From contig NZ_LPWA01000090.1 in assembly GCF_001510895.1 (NCBI RefSeq), positions 62,001-126,000 on the forward strand: a stretch of DNA of 64,000 bases, in the 5' to 3' direction. The position numbers and the translations under genes were made by a program. Each line of letters begins with the position of its first letter. Within the stretch, counting starts at the first letter, position 1. This DNA is from Mesorhizobium loti (GTDB taxonomy: Bacteria > Pseudomonadota > Alphaproteobacteria > Rhizobiales > Rhizobiaceae). A model generated the notes under the pieces. It was not told the origin of the DNA. It saw nothing but the letters and a program-made list of their open reading frames with translations, and ran no database searches. Below, in pieces: positions 34,617-45,155 of the stretch.

Positions 34617-34802
34617 GGAAAACGATTTGGGGACGGAGGAGCGCTGCGGCCCGGCATAGATGTCCTCTACGACCGGGTATTTCTTTTTCGGATCGAAGTT
34701 GGGTGGCAGATGAATGACGCCCCAGATGTTTGTCTTGCCGTCGCGGCCTTTGGCATGAAAGCTGAGCGGCGGAAGCCAGCCGTAGCCTATGAGTTCGGAG
34801 AT
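34617..34802 (-). pseudogene. Fragment of S9-family prolyl oligopeptidase/DPP IV
   Basis: About 62 residues read ISELIGYGW, then FHAKGRDGKTNIWGVIHLPP and FDPKKKYPVVEDIYAGPQ. This is the hinge between the beta-propeller and the hydrolase domain of S9 peptidases. Both ends are cut off and the catalytic triad is absent, so this is a relic. Confidence 0.7.
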
Positions 34803-34915
34803 ATCTGCTCGACAGTCTTGAGGCCAAGCTCGATTTCCTGAGGACCTTCGCGATTCTGATGCCGACGGTAAGGACGTTGTGTCTTCAACATGGACGCCAT
34901 GAACCCGATGATTCG

Positions 34916-34972
34916 CAACTCCTCGAAATAGCGGCAGATGGCGATGGATTCGGTGATGACGATCGAAGGCAT
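34916..34972 (-). pseudogene. Fragment of a glutathione S-transferase gene
   Basis: About 19 residues, SIVITESIAICRYFEEL, are typical of the GST N-terminal thioredoxin-like domain (the E-S turn contacting glutathione). The remainder of the gene is missing or scrambled on both sides. A relic only. Confidence 0.5.
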
Positions 34973-35449
34973 CGAGACACCGGCTGACGCGGTCGCCGAA
35001 GTCGGCCTTGCCAAGCGAGCCGGACGCTGACATCGATCAGACGAACAGGCACGGCTTTCTCGACACTTGCCATCCTGCTGGACGGCGCTCTGCTGAGGGC
35101 GGCGATCGGCGAGACCGCCATTGCGTTCGCAACCGTCGCGCGGACGATGGAAAAAACGGTTGTGGAATGCCGACTATCCTCTCAAGCCAATCGGCGAACG
35201 GATCATCTGGAGCTATCGCCTCAGCAAGGCGCTTGTCGCCGCCTGCGGCGCGGCGCTCGCCCTGTCTGGTGCCGTGCCCCGGTAGTGAATGACCAGCGGG
35301 ACAGCGAACCCGGTTTCGGTGACGATCTCCCGCAGGAAGGAGACACTTCCTTCTGACCAATAGGATCGGGGCGCGAAGTCACCTCGGGCGCGACGCAGGC
35401 GGGGAAGGCGCCGGCCCAGAGACGGTCCACCTTGGCGCCTAGACGTCAA
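34973..35449. other. Gene debris upstream of the hup promoter
   Basis: Several short plausible coding stretches in different frames (for example plus-strand ERIIWSYRLSKALVAAC near 35190-35250, ending at 35285) without starts or recognisable families. Together with the S9 and GST relics this marks a zone of repeated rearrangement just upstream of the hydrogenase operon. Confidence 0.4.
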
Positions 35450-35546
35450 TTGTGTCGGGTCCACAACGAATGTCGGAGGCCGGACATAGTTGGATCGGCT
35501 CGCCACCTTGTTTTGAAAGCCTTTTTTCTTTGGCACGATTAGTGCG
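35450..35546 (+). promoter_or_regulatory. Putative sigma54 (-24/-12) promoter and upstream activator-like site for hup operon
   Basis: TGGCACGATTAGTGC at 35531-35545 matches the RpoN consensus (TGGCACG-N4-TTGC) with correct GG-to-GC spacing and one mismatch. About 65 bp upstream, 35450-35466 is an inverted repeat TTGTG-N7-CACAA (TGT-N9-ACA), close to but one base short of the NifA site TGT-N10-ACA. In R. leguminosarum hupSL is transcribed by RpoN with NifA. A 12-codon frame (MQIRALTVALCL) with a good ribosome-binding site follows at 35602-35640, and hupS starts about 250 bp downstream. Confidence 0.6.
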
Positions 35547-35796
35547 TCGAATGATGCGCAGACGCCACGGCAGGAATCCGAAACAAGAAGTGGAAAGCGC
35601 AATGCAGATTCGCGCGTTAACGGTCGCCCTGTGCCTTTAGCGAATTCCACTGGTCGGCGATCGGCGAGTGCGCCCTGGTGCAAGCACTGCGCCACAAAGG
35701 AGATGGCCAAGAACGCCTCTATGCTTCTTCCAATAGACGTCTCTGAGAAGCCCGAAATCCATCCGCGTGATGCAGTGGAATTGCCTGAGCAGCAAC

Positions 35797-36899
35797 ATGG
35801 CAACTGCTGAGACCTTCTATGACGTCATTCGCCGCCAGGGGATCACACGGCGCAGTTTCACCAAGTTCTGCAGCCTGACGGCCGCGAGCCTGGGTTTGCC
35901 GGGAGCGGCGACAGCCGTGGCCGAGGCACTCGAGACGAAGGAGCGCGTGCCCGTTATCTGGATGCACGGGCTCGAATGCACCTGCTGTTCGGAGAGCTTC
36001 ATCCGCTCGGCCCACCCGCTGGTGAAGGACGTCGTCCTGTCGATGATCTCGCTCGACTACGACGACACGATCATGGCGGCGGCCGGCCATCAGGCGGAAG
36101 CCATCCTCGAAGAGACCAGGCAGAAGTACAAGGGCAAGTACATTCTCGCGGTGGAAGGCAATGCGCCGCTCAACGAGAACGGCATGTTCTGCATCGACGG
36201 CGGCCGACCTTTCGTCGAGAAGCTTAAATGGATGGCTGAGCACGCGACGGCGGTCATCGCCTGGGGCACTTGCGCCTCCTGGGGCTGCGTGCAGGCGGCC
36301 AAACCCAACCCGACCCAGGCGACGCCGATCGACAAGGTCATCCTTGACAAGCCGATCATCAAGCTCCCGGGCTGTCCGCCGATCGCCGAGGCGATGACGG
36401 GCGTCGTCACCTTCATCACCACCTTCGGCAAGCTGCCCGATCTCGACCGGCAGAGCCGGCCGAAGATGTTCTATTCGCAGCGCATCCACGATAAGTGCTA
36501 TCGCCGCCCGCATTTCGACGCCGGCCAGTTCGTCGAAGAATGGGATGACGAGGGCGCGCGCAAGGGCCACTGTCTCTATAAGATGGGCTGCAAGGGGCCC
36601 ACCACCTACAACGCGTGCTCCGCCGTGCGGTGGAACGGCGGGGTCTCCTTCCCGATCCAGTCGGGCCACGGCTGCATCGGCTGCTCGGAAGACGGTTTCT
36701 GGGACAATGGCAGCTTCTATGACCGGCTGACCAGCATCCATCGGTTCGGCATCGAGGCGAATGCCGACAAGGTCGGCATGGCCGCGGCCGGCATCGTGGG
36801 CGGCGCGATCGCCGCGCACGTGGCGGTGAGCGCCGTCAAGCGCGTGACCACAAAGCGCGAAAAGCCGACACTTGAACACACCGGGAATCAATCACCATA

Positions 36900-36900
<1 letters not shown>
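35797..36900 (+). CDS. hupS: Uptake [NiFe] hydrogenase small subunit
   Basis: A 367-residue electron-transfer subunit with three iron-sulfur clusters. The Tat signal RRSFTKF (residues about 18-24) exports the folded heterodimer. Cluster ligands are visible in ECTCCSESF (proximal cluster) and [32 protein letters not shown] and CIGCSE. A C-terminal membrane segment (about 325-345, [17 protein letters not shown]) anchors the complex. The start at 35797 gives the standard [15 protein letters not shown]; an upstream GTG (35767) is less likely. The stop overlaps the hupL start. Confidence 0.96.
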
Positions 36901-38690
<1,790 letters not shown>

Positions 38691-38702
38691 GGAGGCTGCT
38701 TC

Positions 38703-39386
38703 ATGACTATCCATAAAACTGCGCCCGGCGCCGAGGCCCATGGCGAACTGGCGCTCCATAGCCAGAGCGCCCCTGTTCATGAAGTCCCGATGCGCATCTG
38801 GCACTGGGTCAACGCCTTCGCCATCCTGGCGTTGGCACTGACAGGTTACCTCATCGGCTCGCCGCTGCCATCGGTGCCCGGCGAGGCGAGCGCGAACTTT
38901 GTGATGGGCTACATTCGCTTCGTCCACTTCGCCGCCGGGCAGATCCTCGCCGTGTTCCTGATCCTCAGGGTCTACTTGGCCTTCGTCGGCAATGCCCATG
39001 CGCGCCAGATCTTCTACGTGCCGTTTTGGAGCGGCCTTTTCTGGGGGCAGTGGCTGCAGGAGGTGCGCGGGTATAGCTACCTGGCGCGGCAGCCGAAGAA
39101 ATATGCCGGCCACAATCCGCTCGCCCAGCTCACCATGTTCGTGATGTTCACCCTGCCGCTTTTCTTCATGGTGATCACCGGCTTCGCGCTCTACAGCGAA
39201 GGCACCGGCCGCGACAGCTGGCAATACGCGCTCTTCGGCTGGGTGTCCTCTATCTGGCCGAACAGCCAGGACATCCACTCCTACCACCATCTGGGGATGT
39301 GGGTGATCCTCGTCTTTGTGATGGTGCACATCTATGTGGCCGCGCGCGAGCACATCATAAGCCGACGGGGATCATCTCGTCGATGA
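38703..39386 (+). CDS. hupC: HupC: hydrogenase b-type cytochrome subunit
   Basis: A 227-residue membrane cytochrome b that passes electrons from HupS to the quinone pool. Four transmembrane segments are visible (about 36-55, 65-90, 138-160, 195-215) with haem-ligand histidines in RIWHWVNA, FVHFAAGQ and SYHHLGMWVIL. The C-terminus is probably altered: after IISRR the frame ends RGSSRR, while the expected tail (GIISSMISRERPFKD) lies in the next frame, consistent with one missing base near 39363. The core is complete, so function may be kept. Confidence 0.92.
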   Translation: MTIHKTAPGAEAHGELALHSQSAPVHEVPMRIWHWVNAFAILALALTGYLIGSPLPSVPGEASANFVMGYIRFVHFAAGQILAVFLILRVYLAFVGNAHARQIFYVPFWSGLFWGQWLQEVRGYSYLARQPKKYAGHNPLAQLTMFVMFTLPLFFMVITGFALYSEGTGRDSWQYALFGWVSSIWPNSQDIHSYHHLGMWVILVFVMVHIYVAAREHIISRRGSSRR

Positions 39387-39418
39387 TCTCGCGCGAGCGG
39401 CCCTTCAAGGACAAGCAG

Positions 39419-40027
39419 TTGACCATCCCCTACCCCCTGGCACCCTCATCAGCGCCGCGCGTTCTCGTACTGGGCATCGGCAACATCCTGTGGGCCGACG
39501 AGGGTTTTGGCGTACGCGCGGTGGAACAGTTCCACAGGACTTACGAAGCGCCCGATAATGTCACCATTCTTGATGGCGGCACGCAAGGGCTCTACCTCGT
39601 CCAGTTCCTCAACGAGCACGATCGGGTGATCGTCTTCGACGCCATCGACTACGGTCTCGAGCCGGGCACGATGAAGTTGGTGCTGGACGAGGAAGTGCCC
39701 AAATTCACCGGCGCCAAGAAGATGAGCTTGCACCAGACCGGGTTCCAGGAAGTGCTGAGCGCCGCCGACCTCATGGGACACTATCCGGAGCGACTGGCTT
39801 TGATAGGCTGCCAGCCGCTTGATCTCGATGCGTGGGGTGGTCCACTGACGGCACCGATCAAGGCGGTCGTCCCCACGGCCGTCGAAATGGCCGCCCGGAT
39901 ACTGAGAAGCTGGGGTGTAGCCGTCGCGACGCGGCCGGATGGGGCGGTGGTCCGGCCGCTACTCGAAAACGACATCGATTGCGAACATTTCGAGCGGCGC
40001 GCCGGATCGGCCGCGTTCGATACTTGA
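39419..40027 (+). CDS. hupD: HupD: hydrogenase maturation endopeptidase
   Basis: A protein of about 202 residues of the HybD/HyaD family, which cleaves the HupL C-terminus once nickel is in place. The nickel-sensing residues appear intact: Glu in LWADEGFG, Asp in VFDAIDYG, and His in SLHQTGFQEVL. The start is uncertain: TTG 39419 gives MTIPYPLAP, similar to relatives, while ATG 39383 overlaps the present hupC stop and would add part of the displaced HupC tail. Confidence 0.9.
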   Translation: MTIPYPLAPSSAPRVLVLGIGNILWADEGFGVRAVEQFHRTYEAPDNVTILDGGTQGLYLVQFLNEHDRVIVFDAIDYGLEPGTMKLVLDEEVPKFTGAKKMSLHQTGFQEVLSAADLMGHYPERLALIGCQPLDLDAWGGPLTAPIKAVVPTAVEMAARILRSWGVAVATRPDGAVVRPLLENDIDCEHFERRAGSAAFDT

Positions 40028-40036
40028 GGAGATCCC

Positions 40037-40611
40037 GTGAATTATCGGACAATGGCGGTAGCGCTCGCCGCGATTAGGCTGCCGGGCATCGCCCACGCTC
40101 ATGTCGGCCTGCATGCCGATGGCGCGCTTGCGGGTCTCAACCACCCGTTCAACGGTTTTGACCATATCCTGGCGATGGTTGCGACCGCCTCCTGGACGTC
40201 GACCTTGGGACGGCAAGGCCCTGGATCGTGCCCTGCGCCTTCGTCGCGGTGATGGCTCTTGGCGGCCGCGTGGGGATCTATGGCATCGCTCTTCCGATGG
40301 TCGAGACCGCAATCGCGCTGACGGTGGCTGTGCTCGGAGTGTTGGTGGTCTTCGAGGCGAAGGTTCCTACTGTAGTGGCCGCGACCGTAGTCGGGATCTG
40401 CGCGCTCTTCCACGGCCATGCCCATGGTACCGAACAGTCGACGATGGCGCATGCGGGCGGCTATGTCGCAGGCTTCCCGGGCGCGACGATCGTCCTGCAG
40501 CTCATCGGCATCGGGCTGACCTCGCTCAGGTTCGGCAGAGCCGGGCACGCCGCGGCGAGGATCGCCGGCGCGGCTGTCACTCTGGTCGGAGCGGCTCTGC
40601 ATGCCGGATGA
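40037..40611 (+). pseudogene. hupE: HupE: nickel permease-like membrane protein, frameshifted
   Basis: Belongs to the HupE/UreJ family of nickel transporters. The first frame gives a signal peptide (cleavage about GIAHA) and the start of the conserved region, HVGLHADGALAGLNHPFNG. It shifts near 40215, and the second frame continues with WIVPCAFVAVMALGG, GHAHGTE and LRFGRAGHAAARIAG to 40611. One restored base gives exactly 191 residues. Several substitutions, such as ASWTSTLG and a GF-to-GFPG change, suggest additional drift. Confidence 0.85.
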
Positions 40612-40693
40612 ATCGCCTCACGGGGCTGAAGCCGCTCAGGAGCCTGCGCCCCGCGGCTCCCGATTGCGCCGGATTAGGATGGAGTAGAAAATC

Positions 40694-40990
40694 ATGTGCA
40701 TAGGGATTCCCATGCGTGTCGTCGCCACTGACCAGTTCGTTGCGCAATGCGAACGTCAAGGTGCGATAACCTCGATCTCACTCATGCTAGTCGGCCCGCA
40801 GCCGCCGGGCACCTATGTCCTCACCCATCTCAGCTCGGCGATCCGGGTACTCGACGCCGACGAGGCGCGCGTGATCGACCATGCGCTGTCCGGTTTGGCC
40901 GAAGCGGCAGAGGGAAGACCCTTCGAGACCCTTTTCGCCGATCTCATCTGCCGTGAACCGGAGCTGCCATCGCATCTGCGCGACCGGTGA
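40694..40990 (+). CDS. hupF: HupF: HypC-like hydrogenase chaperone
   Basis: A 98-residue paralogue of HypC with the hallmark N-terminus MCIGIPMRV, whose Cys2 binds the Fe(CN)2CO unit or the large subunit. It is a specialised chaperone that protects HupL during maturation, especially in the presence of oxygen. HupF is longer than HypC by about 20 C-terminal residues, as seen here. Frame intact. Confidence 0.92.
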   Translation: MCIGIPMRVVATDQFVAQCERQGAITSISLMLVGPQPPGTYVLTHLSSAIRVLDADEARVIDHALSGLAEAAEGRPFETLFADLICREPELPSHLRDR

Positions 40991-41128
40991 AAAGAAATTT
41001 CCAATCCGCAAAATTGAGTTTGCATCCAAAAGCCGGCGACACTCCCATCACCTTAATCCCACTTTCCTCAGTCTGGCACGCGGTTTGCTGGTCAACACTC
41101 CGAAACGTTCTGCATGCTGGAGAAGACA

Positions 41129-41221
41129 ATGCCATCTGCCCTGGTCCGCACCCCGAGCGAGCGGATGCGCCTGTCGTCGACGAGACAAAATATCGACGTT
41201 TTCCCGGCAAGGAGATCGGAG
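41129..41221 (+). pseudogene. hupG: HupG remnant (only the N-terminal codons)
   Basis: ATG 41129 (with GGAG upstream) reads MPSALVRTPSERM. Alternating frames then give ERADAPVVDET and NIDVFP, which together look like the N-terminus of HupG/HyaE, a thioredoxin-fold chaperone for the small subunit. Only about 30 of roughly 150 codons remain before the hupH start; the thioredoxin core is absent. This is an internal deletion plus frame damage, not a base-calling effect. Confidence 0.6.
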
Positions 41222-42069
41222 ATGAAGGCCGTTTTCTGGATGCTGCCGAGGGCGAGGATGCCGCGATGACGGTGGTGCCGATCGGGGCCGAACCGCCGTT
41301 GCGCGCCCGCAAGCTCGATTTCCTGGCCACCAGCAGCGCCGAGGAGATGATCGGCCGTTGTCGTGACACCGCGCTGCTCCTGCCGGAACTGGCCGACGCG
41401 CTCGCGCTTCAGCGGGCCGACGAGCCGGGGCGGCTGTTCGACATCACCGATTTCCCCGACGATGACAGGGAGCTGATTGCTCAGACCCTCGGCCAGGGTG
41501 AGGTCGCCGGCGTCGCGACCCTTTCAAACGGCATCACAGCGCAGATGCAGGAATCAGTCATGGCCGGCCTCTGGCGCATCCGATTTACCGACGCCGACGG
41601 CCGGCTCATTGCCGACTGTGTCGAGGTAGCAAGCATCCCGGCCGCCGTCCGGCAGGCATGTTCGGCGCTGCCGTCATCGATCAGCCACGGGCCGGCGCCG
41701 TGCGGCGCAATGAACGTTATGCCCCTGCTGACCGAGATCGGCGACCGGATCGGTCGTTATCGCGATGGCGATCCGGCATATGTCATAATCTTCTCGCTCT
41801 TCCCGATGAGCCCGCAAGACATGGCCTTCCTGCAAGAGACGTTGGGCGCAGGTCCGGTCCAGCTCACCTCACGCGGCTACGGAACCTGCCGTATCGTGGC
41901 GACCGGCGCGCGCAATGTCTGGTCGGTCAAGTTGTTCAACGCCACGGACACGCTCATTCTCGATACTTTGGAAATCTGCGGCATCCCTTCGGTCGCACTC
42001 GCAGCCGAGGAGGATTTCCGCGACTCCGCCGCGCGGTTGCGCGAAATTGCGGAGGCGTATTTCAAATGA
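41222..42069 (+). pseudogene. hupH: HupH: hydrogenase assembly protein (HyaF family), N-terminal frame break
   Basis: ATG 41222 with GGAGATCGGAG upstream begins MKAVFWM, then the frame fails near 41241; adding one G gives WMAAEGEDAAMTVV and an exact 282-residue HupH. The body (GAEPPLRARKLDFLATSSAE, later TLSNGITAQMQESVMAGLWR and SRGYGTCRI) is intact. A shorter product could start at the internal ATG 41266 and lose only about 15 residues, so function may survive. HupH/HyaF helps maturation of the small subunit. It overlaps hupI by 4 bp. Confidence 0.85.
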
Positions 42070-42281
42070 GCGCCTTCGAGAATCTCCGCAAGCACGAGAC
42101 CCTTTCCGACGACGGCCGAACGGAATGCGGCATCCGCTGGCGTCTATGCGATCGCGCTGACGGCGCTCCGGTCTCGCAGATCCCACCCGGTACGCCGTTC
42201 TTGGCGCTGCCGCGCGACTGGCGCAGTCCGAACTGCGATGCACTGCTATCTAAGTTTGTGAGGCTCGGCGATGGAGACTGA
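42066..42281 (+). CDS. hupI: HupI: rubredoxin-like protein lacking two iron-ligand cysteines
   Basis: A 71-residue hydrogenase-associated rubredoxin, which normally holds one iron in two C-x2-C knuckles and takes part in assembly of the small subunit under oxygen. Here the first knuckle is CGIR (Cys21, Arg24) and the second is SPNC (Ser54, Cys57), so only one ligand of each pair remains. Both changes are single-base substitutions, not indels. A cysteine at 28 could not replace the lost ligand at the standard spacing. The frame, length and 4-bp overlap with hupH are normal. Confidence 0.88.
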   Translation: MSAFENLRKHETLSDDGRTECGIRWRLCDRADGAPVSQIPPGTPFLALPRDWRSPNCDALLSKFVRLGDGD

Positions 42282-42795
42282 CGTCGCCGGCACAGCGCAA
42301 GTTAATCCGGCGCATGCACTTGGCTTGCGGATCGAGGCGCGCTATCGGCACGTTCAAGCTACGGCCATGGCGGATATACCGATCTGCAATCCAGCGCTCG
42401 GCATCGCAGCGACCGGCTTCCGGACCCATGGCGACCGCGCCTTCGGAATCGTGACCACGCCCTGGTTCATGAAGCTTGTGGCCGCGGATATGCCCGATGG
42501 AAGGCCTGCCGCGCCCGCCGCTGTCGGCACCACCGTTCGCATCGGCCTGCCTGCGGGCGAGGTAGACTTCATCGCCGGTGAACTCGATGCGGTCGGCCGC
42601 GTCGATTCCTGCTCGCTGTTTTCTCCCGTCTTCGAGTTCGCGACAATGGAAGCGGCACTTGAAATCGCCGAGGAGGCCATCTGCGTCTTCTTCGATCCCG
42701 GCGCGCTCGAACCGCCGCCGACGCCGCCCGACGCTGTCAACCGGCGTGATCTGCTGTGCGGTCGCTTCTTTAGGGGCGAGGAGGCTTCTGAATGA
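42271..42795 (+). CDS. hupJ: HupJ: [NiFe] hydrogenase assembly chaperone
   Basis: A 174-residue HupJ/HybE-type protein, an accessory factor for small-subunit maturation. Family features are the [14 protein letters not shown] segment, [11 protein letters not shown]-like strand (here [16 protein letters not shown]), and LFSPVFEFA followed by AALEIAEEA. It overlaps hupI by 11 bp and hupK by 4 bp. Frame intact. The C-terminus ([12 protein letters not shown]) is typical. Confidence 0.92.
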   Translation: METDVAGTAQVNPAHALGLRIEARYRHVQATAMADIPICNPALGIAATGFRTHGDRAFGIVTTPWFMKLVAADMPDGRPAAPAAVGTTVRIGLPAGEVDFIAGELDAVGRVDSCSLFSPVFEFATMEAALEIAEEAICVFFDPGALEPPPTPPDAVNRRDLLCGRFFRGEEASE

Positions 42796-43904
42796 CGCCC
42801 TTCATCGGGACAGGCACGATCAGGATCGAGGTGACGGTGTCCCGCGCGCGCACCCGCTCAGTCGCTGTGAAGGCGAACCGCCCGCAGGGGCTGACGCGCA
42901 TGTTCCTCGACCGCCGCCCTGAGGAAGCGCCCGCGCTTGCGCAAAAGCTGTTCTCGCTTTGCGGCTTTGCGCAATCGGTGGCGGCCCGGCTTGCGGTCCT
43001 CGAGGCGGCGGATCTGACGATGAACGACGAGGATCGCATGGGCGCCTGCGCCGGATTGTTGGCGGAGCGGATCTTCGAAACTCTGCGGGCACTCATTGTC
43101 CATTGGCCGACCCCCCTGCCCGCGGCGGTTGCCGCGGCCGCCGGTGCGAATCTGCGCGGCGCGCTGACTGCCTCGAAGGCGATCGTCGAGGAGGTGAAGG
43201 CCGAAAGACTGGATCGGGCGCGCGTGGCGGTTACGGCAGAGCAGCTTTCCGTCGCGGCCACCGCGCTCGGAATCCCCGGTCAGGGCGATACGCTCATGGC
43301 GGGAACGGCCTTGGCGGCGATGCTGCGCGATGTCGAGAATGATCGTACCATCACCGGACGCAGTCCCGATCCGCTGACCATCAAGGACGACCCAGAAGTC
43401 GCGACGCGGCTCTGGGACGAGCCCGGCTATGCCAACTTGCCGTACCTTTTCGGCCGTGTGGCCGAGACCGGCGCCTACGCCCGTTTCGCGTCCGCCGGCT
43501 TCGCCGGGGCGTCGCATCTGGCGCAGCGCCTGCTGGCCCGGACCGGCGACGTCCACATCTCGCTCAGTCAGCTCACGGCACTTGCGTGGACGGGCGAGTT
43601 CGACTGGACTTTGCTGGCCTCAAGCGGGCCTACGCCGGGCGCGGGGGGCTACGGTGCGGTCGAATGCGCGCGCGGACGGCTCTATCATCAGGCCGAGATC
43701 GGAGACGACGGCAGACTTTCAGCCTATCGCATCATCGCCCCGACCGAATGGAATTTTCATCCAGCCGGCCCGTTCGTCGAGACGCTTCTATCGTCGCCGC
43801 TTCGGACCGATGAAGCTAGTGTCCGGTCGGTGTCCCGGCTCGCGGCCCTTTTCGATCCCTGCGTGGCCTTCGAGGTCGATGTTCGCGAGGCCGCCAATGC
43901 ATGA
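42792..43904 (+). CDS. hupK: HupK: hydrogenase accessory protein related to the large subunit
   Basis: A 370-residue scaffold-like protein, distantly related to HupL and thought to help assemble the Fe(CN)2CO cofactor. Visible regions are [16 protein letters not shown] (about 48-63), corresponding to the L1 area of HupL with one cysteine, and [10 protein letters not shown] (about 353-362), the L2-like remnant. Frame intact. It overlaps hupJ by 4 bp and hypA by 8 bp. Confidence 0.92.
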   Translation: MTPFIGTGTIRIEVTVSRARTRSVAVKANRPQGLTRMFLDRRPEEAPALAQKLFSLCGFAQSVAARLAVLEAADLTMNDEDRMGACAGLLAERIFETLRALIVHWPTPLPAAVAAAAGANLRGALTASKAIVEEVKAERLDRARVAVTAEQLSVAATALGIPGQGDTLMAGTALAAMLRDVENDRTITGRSPDPLTIKDDPEVATRLWDEPGYANLPYLFGRVAETGAYARFASAGFAGASHLAQRLLARTGDVHISLSQLTALAWTGEFDWTLLASSGPTPGAGGYGAVECARGRLYHQAEIGDDGRLSAYRIIAPTEWNFHPAGPFVETLLSSPLRTDEASVRSVSRLAALFDPCVAFEVDVREAANA

Positions 43905-44238
43905 AATGTCGCTGATGGAGAGCGTGATCGAGATCGTGTGCGAGACCGCGCGGCAGAACGGCGCGACGCGGGTCAAGTCGGTCCGCCTCGATATAGGCGC
44001 CCTCAGCCACGTCGATCCGCACGCGCTGCTCTTCTGCCACGAGGCGGTGCGGCACGGCACGATCGCCGGGGCCGCGACGCTGGAGATCAATCGCATCGCC
44101 GGCGAAGGCTGGTGCCTCGATTGCGGCAAGACGGTGGCTCTGGAAGAGCGGTTCGGCGCCTGCCCGGACTGCGGGCGCAATCACGTCCAGATGACGGCAG
44201 GCGATGAACTAAAGATCAGAGACATGGAGGTGATCTAA
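43897..44238 (+). CDS. hypA: HypA: nickel-insertion zinc metallochaperone
   Basis: A 113-residue protein. The N-terminal MHEMS supplies the nickel ligand His2. The zinc knuckle pairs are CLDC and CPDC (about residues 73-76 and 88-91). With HypB it delivers nickel to the HupL precursor. It overlaps hupK by 8 bp and shares one base with the hypB start (TAATG). No FnrN/FixK-type anaerobox (TTGAT-N4-ATCAA) was seen in or just before it. Confidence 0.96.
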   Translation: MHEMSLMESVIEIVCETARQNGATRVKSVRLDIGALSHVDPHALLFCHEAVRHGTIAGAATLEINRIAGEGWCLDCGKTVALEERFGACPDCGRNHVQMTAGDELKIRDMEVI

Positions 44239-45152
44239 TGTGCACCGTATGCGGTTGCGGGAAGTCGGCCATCGAGGGCCACAAGCACGATGCGGGCCGT
44301 CATGGTCACGGCCATGACCATCCTCATCACCACGGTCATCACGACGATAGCCACGATCGCCATGGCGCGCACGAGCACGACCACCAGCACGCCGGGCACG
44401 ACCACCAGCATGCCGGGCACGGCGGCGTCCACTACGGCCACGGCATTGCCGGCGTGCATATTGCGGGGATGAGCCAGGAGCGGATCATCCAGGTGGAGCG
44501 GGATATCCTTTCCAAGAACGCCGCCTATGCAGCCGAGAACCGACGTTATTTCGAGCGCCAGGGCATCTTCGCCCTGAACTTCGTCTCCAGCCCCGGCTCG
44601 GGCAAGACCAGCCTGCTGGTCCGGACAATCAATGAGCTAAAGGATCGCCTGTCGATCTCTGTCATCGAAGGCGACCAGCAGACCTCGAACGATGCGGTCC
44701 GCATCCGCGAAACCGGCGTGCCCGCGATCCAGATCAATACCGGCAAGGGCTGCCACCTTGACGCCCACATGGTCGGCCATGCGGCCGATTATCTCGCGCC
44801 GGAACCGGGCTCGGCGCTCTTCATCGAGAATGTCGGCAATCTCGTCTGTCCCGCCGCCTTCGATCTCGGCGAGGCGCACAAGGTTGTGGTGCTCTCCGTC
44901 ACCGAGGGCGAAGACAAGCCGCTCAAATATCCCGACATGTTCGCCGCCGCAGCCCTGGTGATCCTCAACAAGGCCGACCTCCTGCCGCATCTCGACTTCA
45001 ACGTCGGGCTCTGCGTCGCAAATGCATTGCGGATCAATCCGCGCTTGCAGACGCTGACCCTTTCCGCTCACACCGGAGAGGGGACGGAAGCCTTCTATGC
45101 CTGGCTCGAAGCATCCGTCACCCACCGGGCTGCGCGGCCGAAAGTGGCATGA
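44238..45152 (+). CDS. hypB: HypB: nickel-binding GTPase with long histidine-rich region
   Basis: A 304-residue GTPase. The N-terminus MCTVCGCG is the high-affinity nickel motif. Residues about 15-70 are a histidine/aspartate/glycine-rich nickel store with over twenty His, including [14 protein letters not shown]. The G domain has P-loop [18 protein letters not shown], switch [10 protein letters not shown] and NKADLL. It drives GTP-dependent nickel insertion into HupL; the histidine stretch is thought to buffer nickel. Frame intact. Confidence 0.97.
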   Translation: MCTVCGCGKSAIEGHKHDAGRHGHGHDHPHHHGHHDDSHDRHGAHEHDHQHAGHDHQHAGHGGVHYGHGIAGVHIAGMSQERIIQVERDILSKNAAYAAENRRYFERQGIFALNFVSSPGSGKTSLLVRTINELKDRLSISVIEGDQQTSNDAVRIRETGVPAIQINTGKGCHLDAHMVGHAADYLAPEPGSALFIENVGNLVCPAAFDLGEAHKVVVLSVTEGEDKPLKYPDMFAAAALVILNKADLLPHLDFNVGLCVANALRINPRLQTLTLSAHTGEGTEAFYAWLEASVTHRAARPKVA

Positions 45153-45155
45153 ACG

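Noticed and set aside
40987-41265. In-frame N-terminal extension of HupH of about 93 residues
   Set aside because: The extension has no family character, crosses the hupG remnant and lacks a ribosome-binding site; the true start is ATG 41222 in the shifted frame.
44280-44450. Histidine-codon repeats in hypB taken as a DNA repeat array
   Set aside because: They encode the nickel-binding histidine stretch normal for rhizobial HypB.
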